A stretch of 64,000 nucleotides of DNA from Cellulophaga sp. 20_2_10 (GTDB taxonomy: Bacteria; Bacteroidota; Bacteroidia; Flavobacteriales; Flavobacteriaceae), in NCBI RefSeq assembly GCF_023476645.1, contig NZ_JAMCOJ010000006.1, positions 107,129 through 171,128 on the forward strand, written 5' to 3'. Under the pieces are notes generated by a model. The model ran no database searches and had not been told where the DNA came from. It was given only the letters and a program-made list of their open reading frames with translations. Below are positions 16,895 to 26,191 of this stretch, in pieces. The translations under genes and the position numbers were made by a program. How positions within the stretch are numbered: the first letter of the stretch is position 1; each line of letters starts with the position of its first letter.

Positions 16895-17884
16895 ATGAAA
16901 ATTATGAACTCTAAATTTTATTACCTACTACTCTTTGTTTCACTATTTGTAACCTCTTGTAATTCTGATGATGACAATAAAACAGACAACCAAGAAGTTC
17001 CCGAATACGTAACAGAAACGAAAGCAAGCCTCACCGGAGAATGGCGACTTGTAAGCAGTAAAATTGACGAAAAAAACGTTTCTTCAGCCGATTTTGAATG
17101 TTTAAAAAATTCATTAGCCGAATTTAAAGATGACAACACCTATAAATTAAACTTTAAAAAAAGAGGTTCTAGTACATCTACACTGTGTACCGAAACAAGC
17201 TCACAATCTGGAACCTATACTGTTACTGCTTTAAATAATGTAACTTTTTTTAACTCTACTTCAGAAATTGAATTAATAGACGATACTTTAAAAATTACAA
17301 CTGTTATTACTGGGGCTGATTCTAAAACCCAAACTCAGGTTGATGTTTTTGTAAGATCTGACAATGATGAATTTGAAGAACCTAAAACTGCTGAAGAACC
17401 TAATGACGTAGAAGTAACCGAAGATGAAACCACAGACAACACTAGTACTTATGATGGCTCTGCTGTTGTAGCTAAACTTTTAGGAAAATGGAAAATAGAT
17501 GGCGCATCTGATGATTGCCTACAAAAAAACACTATTGAGTTTACATCTGGTTCTATTTTAGAATTTATACAACACCAGAAAAACTTTACTAGAAATGACT
17601 TATTAAAAAACAATGCAAATGTTAGCTACCCAATGCCAAAACAATTTAAAATTGTAGTAAACTCGGGCAGACACAATGTAACTTTTGACACAGAAGCAGA
17701 TTGCAAGTTTATTAAAAAGAGTACTGTAGAATATACTGTCACAGATGAAAAAACTGTGCTATTTAAAAACAGTCCTAACGTTAAAATTTTAGTAGAGGAC
17801 GATTCTACCATAAAGCTTAACTACGAGTACACTGATAAAGACGCTAACAAACAAACCATTGAGTTTACGTATATAAAAATATAA
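16895..17884 (+). CDS. Lipoprotein with two lipocalin-like domains
   Basis: 329 residues. The signal peptide ends at the lipobox VTSCNSDDD. SDDD directly after the cysteine matches the export signal described for Flavobacterium surface lipoproteins, so it is probably displayed outside. Two similar domains follow, each starting with a lipocalin-like strand: LTGEWRLVSSKIDEKNVS (residue ~45) and LLGKWKIDGASDDCLQ (residue ~205). They are separated by an acidic linker rich in Glu, Asp and Thr. An internal repeat of conserved cysteines (DFECLKN, SDDCLQ) suggests an ancient duplication. Ligand unknown. It is transcribed alone and ends at a clear hairpin. Confidence 0.7.
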   Translation: MKIMNSKFYYLLLFVSLFVTSCNSDDDNKTDNQEVPEYVTETKASLTGEWRLVSSKIDEKNVSSADFECLKNSLAEFKDDNTYKLNFKKRGSSTSTLCTETSSQSGTYTVTALNNVTFFNSTSEIELIDDTLKITTVITGADSKTQTQVDVFVRSDNDEFEEPKTAEEPNDVEVTEDETTDNTSTYDGSAVVAKLLGKWKIDGASDDCLQKNTIEFTSGSILEFIQHQKNFTRNDLLKNNANVSYPMPKQFKIVVNSGRHNVTFDTEADCKFIKKSTVEYTVTDEKTVLFKNSPNVKILVEDDSTIKLNYEYTDKDANKQTIEFTYIKI

Positions 17885-17917
17885 TTCTAGTTTTATTAAA
17901 ACTAATATAACGATCTA

Positions 17918-17944
17918 AAGGCTGGTTTTTACCAGCCTTTTTTA
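17918..17944 (+). terminator. Terminator after the lipocalin-like gene
   Basis: Stem AAAGGCTGGT / ACCAGCCTTT with a 4-base loop and a T run, about 35 bases after the stop. Confidence 0.85.
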
Positions 17945-18204
17945 TGCGCTAAATTTAGGTTTGCTATCACTTTTAACATTATTATTCGTCCTAAATTAAA
18001 GCAATAAATTCTACCATCACAAAGCACACCTCAACTACTCTAGAACCTCATAAATAGAAGCCGTTAAACCATACACTCCTTTACAGACCAAACAGATACT
18101 TGGAATATATTATTATGGAATTATAAATAATGTTAACTTTAGTGCATTAAACAAATTACAGATACTGACCTAGTCTAGAAATCATCAGAAAGAACCAAAA
18201 GAAA
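17945..18204. other. Intergenic region upstream of the S9 peptidase
   Basis: 260 bases of AT-rich sequence between the terminator and the peptidase start. It must hold the peptidase promoter; the nearest match to a -7 box is the imperfect TAACTTTA before AGTGCATT, about 70 bases upstream of the ATG. I see no small gene, RNA or strong hairpin. Confidence 0.4.
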
Positions 18205-20577
18205 ATGAAAAAAAATCTACTTTTAAGCGTAAGCATTCTGCTTTGCTCGTTATCAGTCTTTGCTCAAGAAAATAACACATCAACCCTAACCATTAAAGAA
18301 ATTATGCAGGGTGATGCTTTTATTGGCCACTTGCCTTCTAGTCCAAAATGGTCATCAGATAGTAAAAACATTTATTTTAACTGGAATACGGAAAATGCTT
18401 TTAGCGACTCTTTATATGTGTACAACCTTAATAACACAAAGACTAACAAAGTAGATTTTGAAGAAGAATACAACCTACCTTCTTCACCTACTTTTAATTC
18501 TAAACGAACAAAAAAAGTATACGAAAAAAGAGGTGATCTTTTTTTAGTTGATATCACCACCAACAAAACCATACAAATTACCCAAACTGAAGATCGCGAA
18601 AGGAACGCCAAATTTATAGAAAACAACGGCAAAATAGCATATCAGAAAGGGCAAGATATTTTTACTTGGGATATAGCAACAGGAGCAACTACTCAAATTA
18701 CAAACTTTACAGATAAAAAAGATAGGGAAGAACGTTTAAGCGACAAAGATGAGTGGCTACGCAACGACCAACTTGCATTGTTTGATGTTTTAAGAGAACG
18801 CAAAGCCAAAGAAGATGCACGTAAAAAACAGATGGATCGCTACAAAGAAAAAGAGTTATTTTCTATATATACAGACGGCAAATCTATAAGTGGACAAAGC
18901 ATTAGTACAGATGGCAATTATGTAACTTATATCGCTGCTAAATATGCAAGCAACAAGCGCACTACAATGCCACACTTTGTAACAGAGTCTGGCTATGTAG
19001 AAAACCAGAATACTCGTTCTAAAGTTGGCGATACACCAAGTACTTACGAGCTTCACATTTTTGATATAAAAAACAAGAAAACATACCCAGTTGCCTTAGA
19101 CAATTTAACGGGTTTAGATTATATTCCAGAATACACTAAAGACTACCCAGATAAAGAGTATAAAAACGAAAATAGAATTGGTTACATTGCTGGTCCTATT
19201 TGGAGTGCAGATGGTAAAAAAGCAGTTTTAGATATTAGTGCAAATGATTATAAAGACCGTTGGATAGTTCTTTTAAATCTTGCTGATGGCACTGTTACAA
19301 ACTTAGATCACCAACACGATAAAGCTTGGATTGCTGGCCCAGGAATTGGCTGGGGTAATTTAGGTTGGATGCCAGATGACAATAGTATTTGGTATCAGTC
19401 TGAAAAAACAGGGTATTCTCATTTGTACACTACTAATGTTTTATCTAAAAAAACAAAAGCACTTACTTCTGGTAATTTTGAAATTTACGAACCAACTCTC
19501 TCTATAGATAAAAAACGTTGGTATTTTACAGCAAATAAAAATCATCCTGGAGACAGACAATTTTACACAATGGCCTTAAATGGCGGCAAATTAAACCAAT
19601 TAACTACAATGGTTGGCAACAACGAGGTTACGCTATCTCCAGACGAGCGCCAAATGGCTATTTTACACTCGTACAGCAATAAACCAACAGAATTGTACGT
19701 ACAGTCTAATCCCGTAAAGAACAGAGCTAAAACTGTTGCAAAACAAATTACAAATTCACTTACAGATAACTTTAAAAAGTACAGCTGGAAAGATCCTGAG
19801 GTTATTACTTTTAAAGCCGAGGACGGAGCAGATGTATACGCAAGATTATATCAACCTAAAGCAGCAACAAAAAACAAAGCTGCTGTAATTTTTGTACACG
19901 GTGCTGGTTATTTACAAAATGCTCACAAATGGTGGAGTTCTTACAATAGAGAATATATGTTTCATAACATACTCGTAGATAATGGCTATACTGTGTTAGA
20001 TATAGATTATAGAGGTAGTGCTGGTTATGGTAGCGAGTGGCGTACCGGAATTTACAGACATATGGGGGGCAAAGATTTATCTGACCAAGTTGACGGCGCA
20101 AAGTTATTAGTAGAAAATTATGGTATAGACCAAAATAAAGTTGGAATCTACGGTGGTTCTTACGGCGGATTTATAACATTAATGGGGATGTTTAATGCTC
20201 CCGATACTTTTAAAGCTGGTGCTGCAATACGCTCTGTGGGCGATTGGGCGGCATACAACCACGGCTATACTGCTCGTATTTTAAATACTCCAGTTACAGA
20301 CAGCATTGCTTACAGAAAAAGTTCTCCAATTTATTTTGCAGATGGTTTAAAAGGCGATTTACTAATTCTACACGGTATGGTAGATGACAATGTGCATTTT
20401 CAAGATATGGTACGTTTATCTCAGCGTTTAATAGAGTTAGAAAAAAAGAATTGGGAAATGGCTGTGTACCCTGTAGAGCGTCACGGTTTTGTAGAACCTA
20501 GTAGTTGGACAGATGAATACACGCGTATTTTCAATTTATTTAACGAAAGCCTATTAGACATTAGAACAAAAGAATAA
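18205..20577 (+). CDS. S9 family peptidase (dipeptidyl peptidase IV-like)
   Basis: 790 residues with a cleavable signal peptide (to about FAQ, residue 21). Residues ~40-530 form the eight-bladed propeller (repeated TxxWSxDSK-like strands such as SPKWSSDSKNIYFNW). The C-terminal alpha/beta hydrolase has the serine in GGSYGG (about residue 651), Asp in MVDDNVHF (about 727) and His in ERHGF (about 759). It should cleave dipeptides or short peptides in the periplasm or outside the cell. Proline specificity is inferred from the family. The DUF885 gene starts 4 bases after its stop, so the two are an operon, probably for peptide degradation. Confidence 0.92.
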   Translation: MKKNLLLSVSILLCSLSVFAQENNTSTLTIKEIMQGDAFIGHLPSSPKWSSDSKNIYFNWNTENAFSDSLYVYNLNNTKTNKVDFEEEYNLPSSPTFNSKRTKKVYEKRGDLFLVDITTNKTIQITQTEDRERNAKFIENNGKIAYQKGQDIFTWDIATGATTQITNFTDKKDREERLSDKDEWLRNDQLALFDVLRERKAKEDARKKQMDRYKEKELFSIYTDGKSISGQSISTDGNYVTYIAAKYASNKRTTMPHFVTESGYVENQNTRSKVGDTPSTYELHIFDIKNKKTYPVALDNLTGLDYIPEYTKDYPDKEYKNENRIGYIAGPIWSADGKKAVLDISANDYKDRWIVLLNLADGTVTNLDHQHDKAWIAGPGIGWGNLGWMPDDNSIWYQSEKTGYSHLYTTNVLSKKTKALTSGNFEIYEPTLSIDKKRWYFTANKNHPGDRQFYTMALNGGKLNQLTTMVGNNEVTLSPDERQMAILHSYSNKPTELYVQSNPVKNRAKTVAKQITNSLTDNFKKYSWKDPEVITFKAEDGADVYARLYQPKAATKNKAAVIFVHGAGYLQNAHKWWSSYNREYMFHNILVDNGYTVLDIDYRGSAGYGSEWRTGIYRHMGGKDLSDQVDGAKLLVENYGIDQNKVGIYGGSYGGFITLMGMFNAPDTFKAGAAIRSVGDWAAYNHGYTARILNTPVTDSIAYRKSSPIYFADGLKGDLLILHGMVDDNVHFQDMVRLSQRLIELEKKNWEMAVYPVERHGFVEPSSWTDEYTRIFNLFNESLLDIRTKE

Positions 20578-20581
20578 ATCT

Positions 20582-21877
20582 ATGAAAAACAGAATAGTTG
20601 TATTATTTGCTGCTGTAGCATTAGGATCTTGTACTAACCCACCTGAGAAACCAAAAATGGACACATTAGCAGAAGATTATGTAAAGTTAGTTTTAGAAGT
20701 AGGACAATACAATAGTGATTTTGTTGATGCTTACTATGGTCCCGAAGAATGGAAACCAACCTCAGCTAAATTAGATACGATACCTGCTGCAGATTTTATT
20801 TATAGAGCTTCTGCCCTATTAGATAAATCTAATCTAGTAGATACAACTGCTTTTTCTAGTCTTGAAAAAGCAAGGCACACGATGTTTAAAAAACAACTAA
20901 CTGCTGTAAAAACCAAGTTAGAGATGCTGTCTGGCAAAACGTATTCTTTTGATGAAGAAGCTAAACTTTTGTACGATGTAGCACCACCACATTTTACAGA
21001 AGAACACTTTAATAAACTTATTACTGCTCTAGAAGAAGAGTTACCCGGTGATGAAGATTTAGCAACAAGATATGCTGCTTTTGAACAGCAATTTGTGATA
21101 CCAAAAGACAAGTTAGACACTGTTTTTAGAGTAGCTATAACAGAAGCAAGAAAAAGAACAAATCACCATTTTAAATTACCGCAGAATGAAGATTTTGTTT
21201 TAGAATATGTAAACGACAAAAGCTGGTCTGGTTACAATTATTACCAAGGAAAAAGTAAAAGTTTAATACAGATAAATACCGATTTTCCAATATTTATACA
21301 ACGTGCAATAGACTTAGCTTGCCACGAGGGCTACCCAGGACACCACGTATTTAATGCCTTATTAGAACAAAATTTAGTTGATGCTAAAGGATGGAAAGAA
21401 TTTTCTGTATATCCATTATTCTCTCCGCAGTCTTTAATAGCAGAAGGTAGCGCAAACTATGGTATAGATGTAGCTTTCCCTGGAGATGAGCGTGTTGCTT
21501 TTGAGAAAGAAGTGCTTTTCCCTATTGCAGGTTTAGATGCTAGCAAGGCAGACAAATACTATAAAGTTCTAAGATTAATAGGTGAGCTAAATTACGCAGG
21601 TAATGAAGCTGCAAGACACTATTTAAACGGAGATATTTCTAGAGAAGAAGCTGCTAAATGGCTAGAAAAATATTTGTTCTATGCACCAGACAGAGCATTG
21701 CAACGCACTCGTTTTATAGACCAGTACCGTAGCTATGTTATAAACTATAATTTAGGTAAAGACCTAGTTGCAGATTATGTAAAAGCTAAAGGTGGCACTG
21801 TAGACCAACCAGAAAAACGCTGGGCTGTTTTTAAAGAGCTGTTAAGTAACCCACATACAGCGAGTAGTTTAAAGTAG
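20582..21877 (+). CDS. DUF885 lipoprotein, probable metallopeptidase
   Basis: 431 residues. A lipoprotein signal (VVLFAAVALGSC) is followed by a helical domain with HEGYPGHHVFNALLE near residues 247-261, the DUF885 variant of a zinc HExxH motif, and IAEGSANYG about 35 residues later, which would supply the third ligand. The family is thought to contain metallopeptidases, but substrates are poorly known. It is 4 bases downstream of the S9 peptidase and likely works with it on peptides in the periplasm or at the surface. Confidence 0.8.
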   Translation: MKNRIVVLFAAVALGSCTNPPEKPKMDTLAEDYVKLVLEVGQYNSDFVDAYYGPEEWKPTSAKLDTIPAADFIYRASALLDKSNLVDTTAFSSLEKARHTMFKKQLTAVKTKLEMLSGKTYSFDEEAKLLYDVAPPHFTEEHFNKLITALEEELPGDEDLATRYAAFEQQFVIPKDKLDTVFRVAITEARKRTNHHFKLPQNEDFVLEYVNDKSWSGYNYYQGKSKSLIQINTDFPIFIQRAIDLACHEGYPGHHVFNALLEQNLVDAKGWKEFSVYPLFSPQSLIAEGSANYGIDVAFPGDERVAFEKEVLFPIAGLDASKADKYYKVLRLIGELNYAGNEAARHYLNGDISREEAAKWLEKYLFYAPDRALQRTRFIDQYRSYVINYNLGKDLVADYVKAKGGTVDQPEKRWAVFKELLSNPHTASSLK

Positions 21878-22040
21878 TTAAAATTACAAAAGACTTTCAA
21901 TTTCTAAACACAATATAATGCAGCTTAATTTATTTATTTTATAGCTTCTAATGGCTATTTTAAAACCAAAAAATATATCTCAACTTTTTATATAACCAGT
22001 ATCTAAAAATAAATTCTTTACCATCTTTTTTTATAAGTCG

Positions 22041-22607
22041 TTATTGTTTGGTAACTTCTAGCCAGTCAGTCGGCATTGTTTGTGGAACTTCGGTAGTACA
22101 ATCCCACATTTCTCCCTCCACCTCTAAATATAGCTTTATTTTTGTTCCGTTGGAACTTTCTAAGACACGGGTAAAAATACTTCCATTTTGCCCGCAATCG
22201 GAATCTTTTCCGAAATAATTAAACACATAACTACCAGACTTTGCCAAATACCCCCCCTCTGTATGCACTTTGTTATCTGGCAAGCTTAAAGTGTTTTCTA
22301 TAACCGTACCATTGCTAGTGGTAATGGTATAACGCATTAAAAGATAATCTTCTTTAATTTCTCCATCGTCCCTTGTAGCCTTGGATATCCTAAAAAGATA
22401 ATTTTTACCGTTATAATTGCCAGCCCAGTCGCCCACAAATTTCCCTAGAACATTGTTAACATCTTTTAAATATACATAGTTCTTGTCTCCCATAACCCCA
22501 TTTTCTTCACCTAAATAATTTACTACTTCTTCGGTAGGGATAATATGTTGCGCCTTGCAGTTAAGAAAACCAAAGACTACAATTAGTAAAAAGAATATTT
22601 TTTTCAT
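22041..22607 (-). CDS. Small lipoprotein, possibly DUF6705 type
   Basis: 188 residues from ATG 22605-22607 (MKKIFFLLIVVFGFLNC); the frame extends 17 codons further but would then overlap the upstream gene and bury the signal peptide. Lipidation is expected at Cys17. The mature protein is beta-rich with GDWAGNYNGKNYLFRISK, a pattern I associate with the small DUF6705-like proteins of Flavobacteriia; this assignment is tentative. It starts 16 bases after the stop of the JAMM-like lipoprotein, so the two are an operon and may be partners. Confidence 0.55.
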   Translation of the reverse strand: MKKIFFLLIVVFGFLNCKAQHIIPTEEVVNYLGEENGVMGDKNYVYLKDVNNVLGKFVGDWAGNYNGKNYLFRISKATRDDGEIKEDYLLMRYTITTSNGTVIENTLSLPDNKVHTEGGYLAKSGSYVFNYFGKDSDCGQNGSIFTRVLESSNGTKIKLYLEVEGEMWDCTTEVPQTMPTDWLEVTKQ

Positions 22608-22623
22608 ATTTTTTATTTTAGTT

Positions 22624-23994
22624 TTATTCATCACAATCTCCTTTATATACTTTACCATTACTACCCAATATCTTCGGTATTATTTTACCATTGTTCTGTA
22701 CTTTATACAAATTAACACCTGAGACTCCCATAGAATCCTTTATATAATTGAGAAATAATTTTTCTTTACTCTTTTTTTGCGCTAAGCGCTTAAAATCTTT
22801 TGCTAGCTTTATTTTTTCTGCTTTTGTATAATTTGTTTTTATGTTATAGAGTGTGTTAGTATTACCCGTATAGCGTATGGTATAGGTGCCGCTACTAGAA
22901 ACCATAGTGCCATAAGCATCTGTTAAGGGGGTATCACTAACACTAATATTTTTAAGGATTTTTAAAAATACAATAACATCTGTTGGTGAAAAAATCTTGA
23001 CAGGCCGTTCTTCTTCTGGTCTTCCTTCAACAATTTTTCCAGTTTCCCAATCATTTAAATGTGTATGTATATATCCAATAATATTGGGGTTGTTGTCCAC
23101 GTTAATTTTTAAGGAGTGCCCATCTGTAGAAGCTGTTAGTTTAGTGAACGTTCCGTTTTTATTTTGTGCATATCCTGTTTCTTTTCTAAGCCCTGTGCTA
23201 TCTTTAAGAATTTCAATCTTAGCATTAAAATTTGTATTTAGATTTTGTTGCTTTATTCTGGCACAAGGAGAAGCAACACAATTGCCTTCATTATCTTTTA
23301 TATAACCAGGCGGGCAACTGGAAGGAGGCCCTCCTCCAAAAGGGTTTTGCCAATCATCTTCAGTACTATCATCTAACCAGTCTATTTCGGTTTGTTCTTC
23401 TTGATATACGCATTTTTCACCTTTATAAAACCACTTACAAGTTGTTTCTGAGTCTCCATTGTTGGTTGCAAGCTCAACACAACCGTAAAAATATTCATCT
23501 CCGCAAACCCAACTACCTTTGTTGGCAGATGCTATACTTTTAGCTCTTTTTTTCAGCCTAGTTTCCCCCACCACTTTAACAGTAAGTTTATTGCTATTTA
23601 AATTATGGGCTGTTTCTTTAGAAGTATCAATTTTTTGAACCCTGTAAACTATCTCACCTTCTGCATTGTAATAACCTACCAGCCAAGATTTTAAATTGTT
23701 GTTTGTATCTACTAGTGGTATTAATGTAGTGGTTTTAGCAATATCTACCACCGTTAAACTACTATTTTTAGGCGTACCATATTCTTTCTCAAAAGATACT
23801 TGGGTTGTTTTTGATGCCAATTCGTTCTTTTCCCAATGGTACGGTTTTACTATGAGGTCCTTTTTGGTAAGAATATCTAAGGCTATAGGGTTAGTGATCA
23901 CCTCTGTTATTACTTCTTGGTTGCTTTCCTTTTCACAAGAAAACAACAATAAGAACATAAGCACTGTACCTTTGACAAGATTTATTTTTTTCAT
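22624..23994 (-). CDS. Lipoprotein with JAMM/MPN-like C-terminal domain
   Basis: 456 residues. Lipoprotein signal with lipid Cys20 (FLLLFSCEKES). Residues ~30-150 form an unknown beta-rich domain. Residues ~160-245 are a cysteine-rich linker (WVCGDEYFYGC, ETTCKWFYKGEKC, SSCPPGYIKDNEGNC). The C-terminal domain has the ligand pattern of JAMM metallopeptidases: Glu272, H310-T-H312 and S336-P-T-D339, although the gap between HTH and SPTD is longer than in canonical JAMM (23 residues instead of about 7). It would act at the cell surface or in the periplasm. The enzyme call rests on spacing of key residues only. Confidence 0.55.
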   Translation of the reverse strand: MKKINLVKGTVLMFLLLFSCEKESNQEVITEVITNPIALDILTKKDLIVKPYHWEKNELASKTTQVSFEKEYGTPKNSSLTVVDIAKTTTLIPLVDTNNNLKSWLVGYYNAEGEIVYRVQKIDTSKETAHNLNSNKLTVKVVGETRLKKRAKSIASANKGSWVCGDEYFYGCVELATNNGDSETTCKWFYKGEKCVYQEEQTEIDWLDDSTEDDWQNPFGGGPPSSCPPGYIKDNEGNCVASPCARIKQQNLNTNFNAKIEILKDSTGLRKETGYAQNKNGTFTKLTASTDGHSLKINVDNNPNIIGYIHTHLNDWETGKIVEGRPEEERPVKIFSPTDVIVFLKILKNISVSDTPLTDAYGTMVSSSGTYTIRYTGNTNTLYNIKTNYTKAEKIKLAKDFKRLAQKKSKEKLFLNYIKDSMGVSGVNLYKVQNNGKIIPKILGSNGKVYKGDCDE

Positions 23995-24047
23995 ATTTTT
24001 TATTTTTCACAATAAAAAACCTATACAAGTTGTAAAATTTACCCTAC

Positions 24048-24055
24048 CAAATATA
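24048..24055 (-). promoter_or_regulatory. -7 box upstream of the JAMM-like lipoprotein
   Basis: TATATTTG on the minus strand, 53 bases upstream of the ATG at 23994. Confidence 0.55.
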
Positions 24056-24112
24056 ATAAAAAATTAAACATGATATGATTGTGTACTAAAATTTGAAAAA
24101 AAAGTTTCTATT

Positions 24113-24757
24113 CTATTTTAAAAACTCCATAAAATAATCCCTATCTATTTCTCTAGCACCTAAACTCTCTAGGTGCTGGGTATAGACTTGGCAATCTATA
24201 AGCTTGTAATTGTTAGCTTGCATTTCTTGCACCATGGTTATAAAACCATATTTAGAGGCGTTGCTAACATCACTAAACATACTTTCTCCACAAAACACAG
24301 TACCTAAATCTATGCCATACAAACCACCTACCAATTGGTTATCTAACCAAACCTCATAAGAGTGGGCAATGCCTTTTTTATGTAGTTCTATATATGCGTT
24401 TTGCATATTTTGTGTAATCCACGTGCCTGGTTGTCCGTCTCTAGGTACAGTAGCACAGCGGTGAATTACTTCTTCAAAATTTTTATTTTTTGTAACAGTA
24501 AAAGCCTCATCGCGTAAAAGCTTACGCATACTTTTAGAAACTTTTAATTCTTGCGGGAACAAGACCATTCTTGGATCTGGACTCCACCAAAGCAGTAGTC
24601 TATCATCATCAAACCAAGGGAAAATTCCGCTTTTATAGGCAAGTTGTAATCGTTCTACAGATAAATCTCCTCCAGCCGCTACTAAACCATCTTCATTAGC
24701 TGTGTGTACTGGAGGAAACTCTAACTTATCTGTTAAATAATATATTGGATGAACCAT
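24113..24757 (-). CDS. aat: Leucyl/phenylalanyl-tRNA-protein transferase
   Basis: 214 residues, the normal length. Hallmark segments are GLVAAGGDLSVERLQLAYKSGIFPWF, LLWWSPDPRMVLFP, GTWITQNMQNAYIELHKKGIAHSYEVW, GGLYGIDLGTVFCGESMFS and QVYTQHLESLGA. The enzyme adds Leu or Phe from charged tRNA to N-terminal Lys or Arg of proteins, marking them for ClpAP (N-degron pathway). It is the last gene of an operon with the flavin reductase and DUF3127 protein and begins 5 bases after the DUF3127 stop. Confidence 0.95.
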   Translation of the reverse strand: MVHPIYYLTDKLEFPPVHTANEDGLVAAGGDLSVERLQLAYKSGIFPWFDDDRLLLWWSPDPRMVLFPQELKVSKSMRKLLRDEAFTVTKNKNFEEVIHRCATVPRDGQPGTWITQNMQNAYIELHKKGIAHSYEVWLDNQLVGGLYGIDLGTVFCGESMFSDVSNASKYGFITMVQEMQANNYKLIDCQVYTQHLESLGAREIDRDYFMEFLK

Positions 24758-24762
24758 TTAAC

Positions 24763-25149
24763 CTAGAAAGGCAAATCGTCGTGATCTTCTTCATTTAAAT
24801 TATCTGCAGGCTCAAAAGCTTGTGCTGGTGCAACTGGTGGCATACCTCCTGCACTTGCGTCTGGAGCAGCAGCTTGTAAGTTTTCTATTCTCCATCCTTG
24901 TATAGAGTTAAAGTATTTAGTTTCTCCTTGTGGATTAACCCATTCTCTACCTCTTAAGTTAATACTAACTTTTACAGCTTGCCCAACATTGTAACCGTTT
25001 AATAAATCGCATTTGTCTTGAACAAACTCTACCATTATGTGTTGTGGATATTGCTCTTCCGTTGTAACAACTAGTTCTCTTTTTCTAAATCCGTTGCTCC
25101 CAAAAGTTTGAGTTTCCCCAACCATTTTTACTTTTCCTTGTACTTCCAT
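24763..25149 (-). CDS. DUF3127 protein
   Basis: 128 residues with no signal peptide. An OB-fold-like N-terminal domain (VQGKVKMVGETQTFGSNGFRKRELVVTTEEQYPQ, then KVSINLRGREWVNPQGETKYFNSIQGWRI) is followed by a flexible Ala/Pro-rich linker and an acidic tail ending DDLPF. That tail is strikingly like the SSB C-terminal tip (DDDLPF), so the protein may bind single-stranded DNA and SSB-tip partners. DUF3127 is a Bacteroidota family of unknown function. It sits between flavin reductase and aat. Confidence 0.8.
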   Translation of the reverse strand: MEVQGKVKMVGETQTFGSNGFRKRELVVTTEEQYPQHIMVEFVQDKCDLLNGYNVGQAVKVSINLRGREWVNPQGETKYFNSIQGWRIENLQAAAPDASAGGMPPVAPAQAFEPADNLNEEDHDDLPF

Positions 25150-25188
25150 CTTAAATTAGTTTCTTATGCGTGTTTATCTATTCAGTTC

Positions 25189-26085
25189 TTATTCTATCAA
25201 ATCTATTCCGGCCATCAATAATTTTAATGCTCCAATTACGTCATCATTAAAAATATATTCTTTAGCTTTTAGTTGCAGTTGCATATTATCTTTAGTTACC
25301 AACACTGCCTGGGCTTCATCATTCTCCGCTACAAATTTAGTTATACTCTTTGCAGTCGGTAATTGCTCTATATTACCAAGCAGCCCTAAGTCATTACCAG
25401 ATAGCAATTTACTATTTCTTATTTTTAAAGGCAAACTATCTATACCTATTCCCAGAGTAGATAGCGGCTTAGGAACCTCGAACATACCTTCGTTAGCTCT
25501 ACTATACCAATTGCCACCCATACGGGCTACTAAATCTATTTTATGCTGATCTATACTTCCGTTTTCATCTAAAACGGCAGTATCTACATGCACTTTTACC
25601 ACCTCAGCAAAAATAAGGTTTCCGGCTCCGCCTTCTTCACCTAAAGCTTCAACCTTAGTAACCTTACACTCAAACTGCACTGGAGACTCTGCTACTCTAA
25701 ACGGTTTAACCACATCAGACTTTAGCATTGTTAAACCAGCCTTATCAAACTCATTAATACCCTCTGCATACTCTGTACTAGACAAAGACATTTGTTGTAC
25801 TATTGAGTAATTTACAATATTAATAACAACCTCTTTAGTTTCTAACACATTTTCCAAAGTGTGCTTAATAGTGTTGTTTCTTACTCTTCTGGCTGGAGAA
25901 AATATAAGAATTGGCGGATTTGCACTAAATACATTAAAAAAGCTAAACGGAGATAAATTTGGATTACCGTCTTTATCTACAGTACTTGCAAATGCTATTG
26001 GCCTAGGACCAACCGCCCCTAAAAGATAACCGTGCAATTTTGCAGTAGTTACCTCGTTTGGAACTATAGAAATTGTTTTTTTCAT
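25189..26085 (-). CDS. Flavin reductase family protein
   Basis: About 298 residues. The FMN-binding split-barrel pattern is present: LLGAVGPRPIAFASTVDKDGNPNLSPFSFFNVFSANPPILIFSP, then KEVVINIVNYSIVQQM and the later MGGNWYSRANEGMFEVPKP. Such proteins reduce or carry flavin for partner oxygenases; the partner is unknown. The frame could be extended to TTG 26094, but that triplet is inside the -7 box TACCTTTG (26092-26099), so ATG 26085 (MKKTIS) is the true start, only 6 bases after the box. It leads the operon with DUF3127 and aat. Confidence 0.85.
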   Translation of the reverse strand: MKKTISIVPNEVTTAKLHGYLLGAVGPRPIAFASTVDKDGNPNLSPFSFFNVFSANPPILIFSPARRVRNNTIKHTLENVLETKEVVINIVNYSIVQQMSLSSTEYAEGINEFDKAGLTMLKSDVVKPFRVAESPVQFECKVTKVEALGEEGGAGNLIFAEVVKVHVDTAVLDENGSIDQHKIDLVARMGGNWYSRANEGMFEVPKPLSTLGIGIDSLPLKIRNSKLLSGNDLGLLGNIEQLPTAKSITKFVAENDEAQAVLVTKDNMQLQLKAKEYIFNDDVIGALKLLMAGIDLIE

Positions 26086-26091
26086 AGAATG

Positions 26092-26099
26092 CAAAGGTA
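26092..26099 (-). promoter_or_regulatory. -7 box for flavin reductase-DUF3127-aat
   Basis: TACCTTTG on the minus strand ends 6 bases before the start codon, predicting a very short or absent leader. Confidence 0.6.
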
Positions 26100-26191
26100 C
26101 ATAATTTGTGCACTAATTAAAACAACATGCCCATATAGAAATACCAAATTCGCTTTAAATTACGTTATCTTTAAACCCAATAATTGGTAAA

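Noticed and set aside
20800..21120. 106-codon minus-strand frame inside the DUF885 gene
   Set aside because: Shadow of a gene with a clear lipobox and zinc-like motif.
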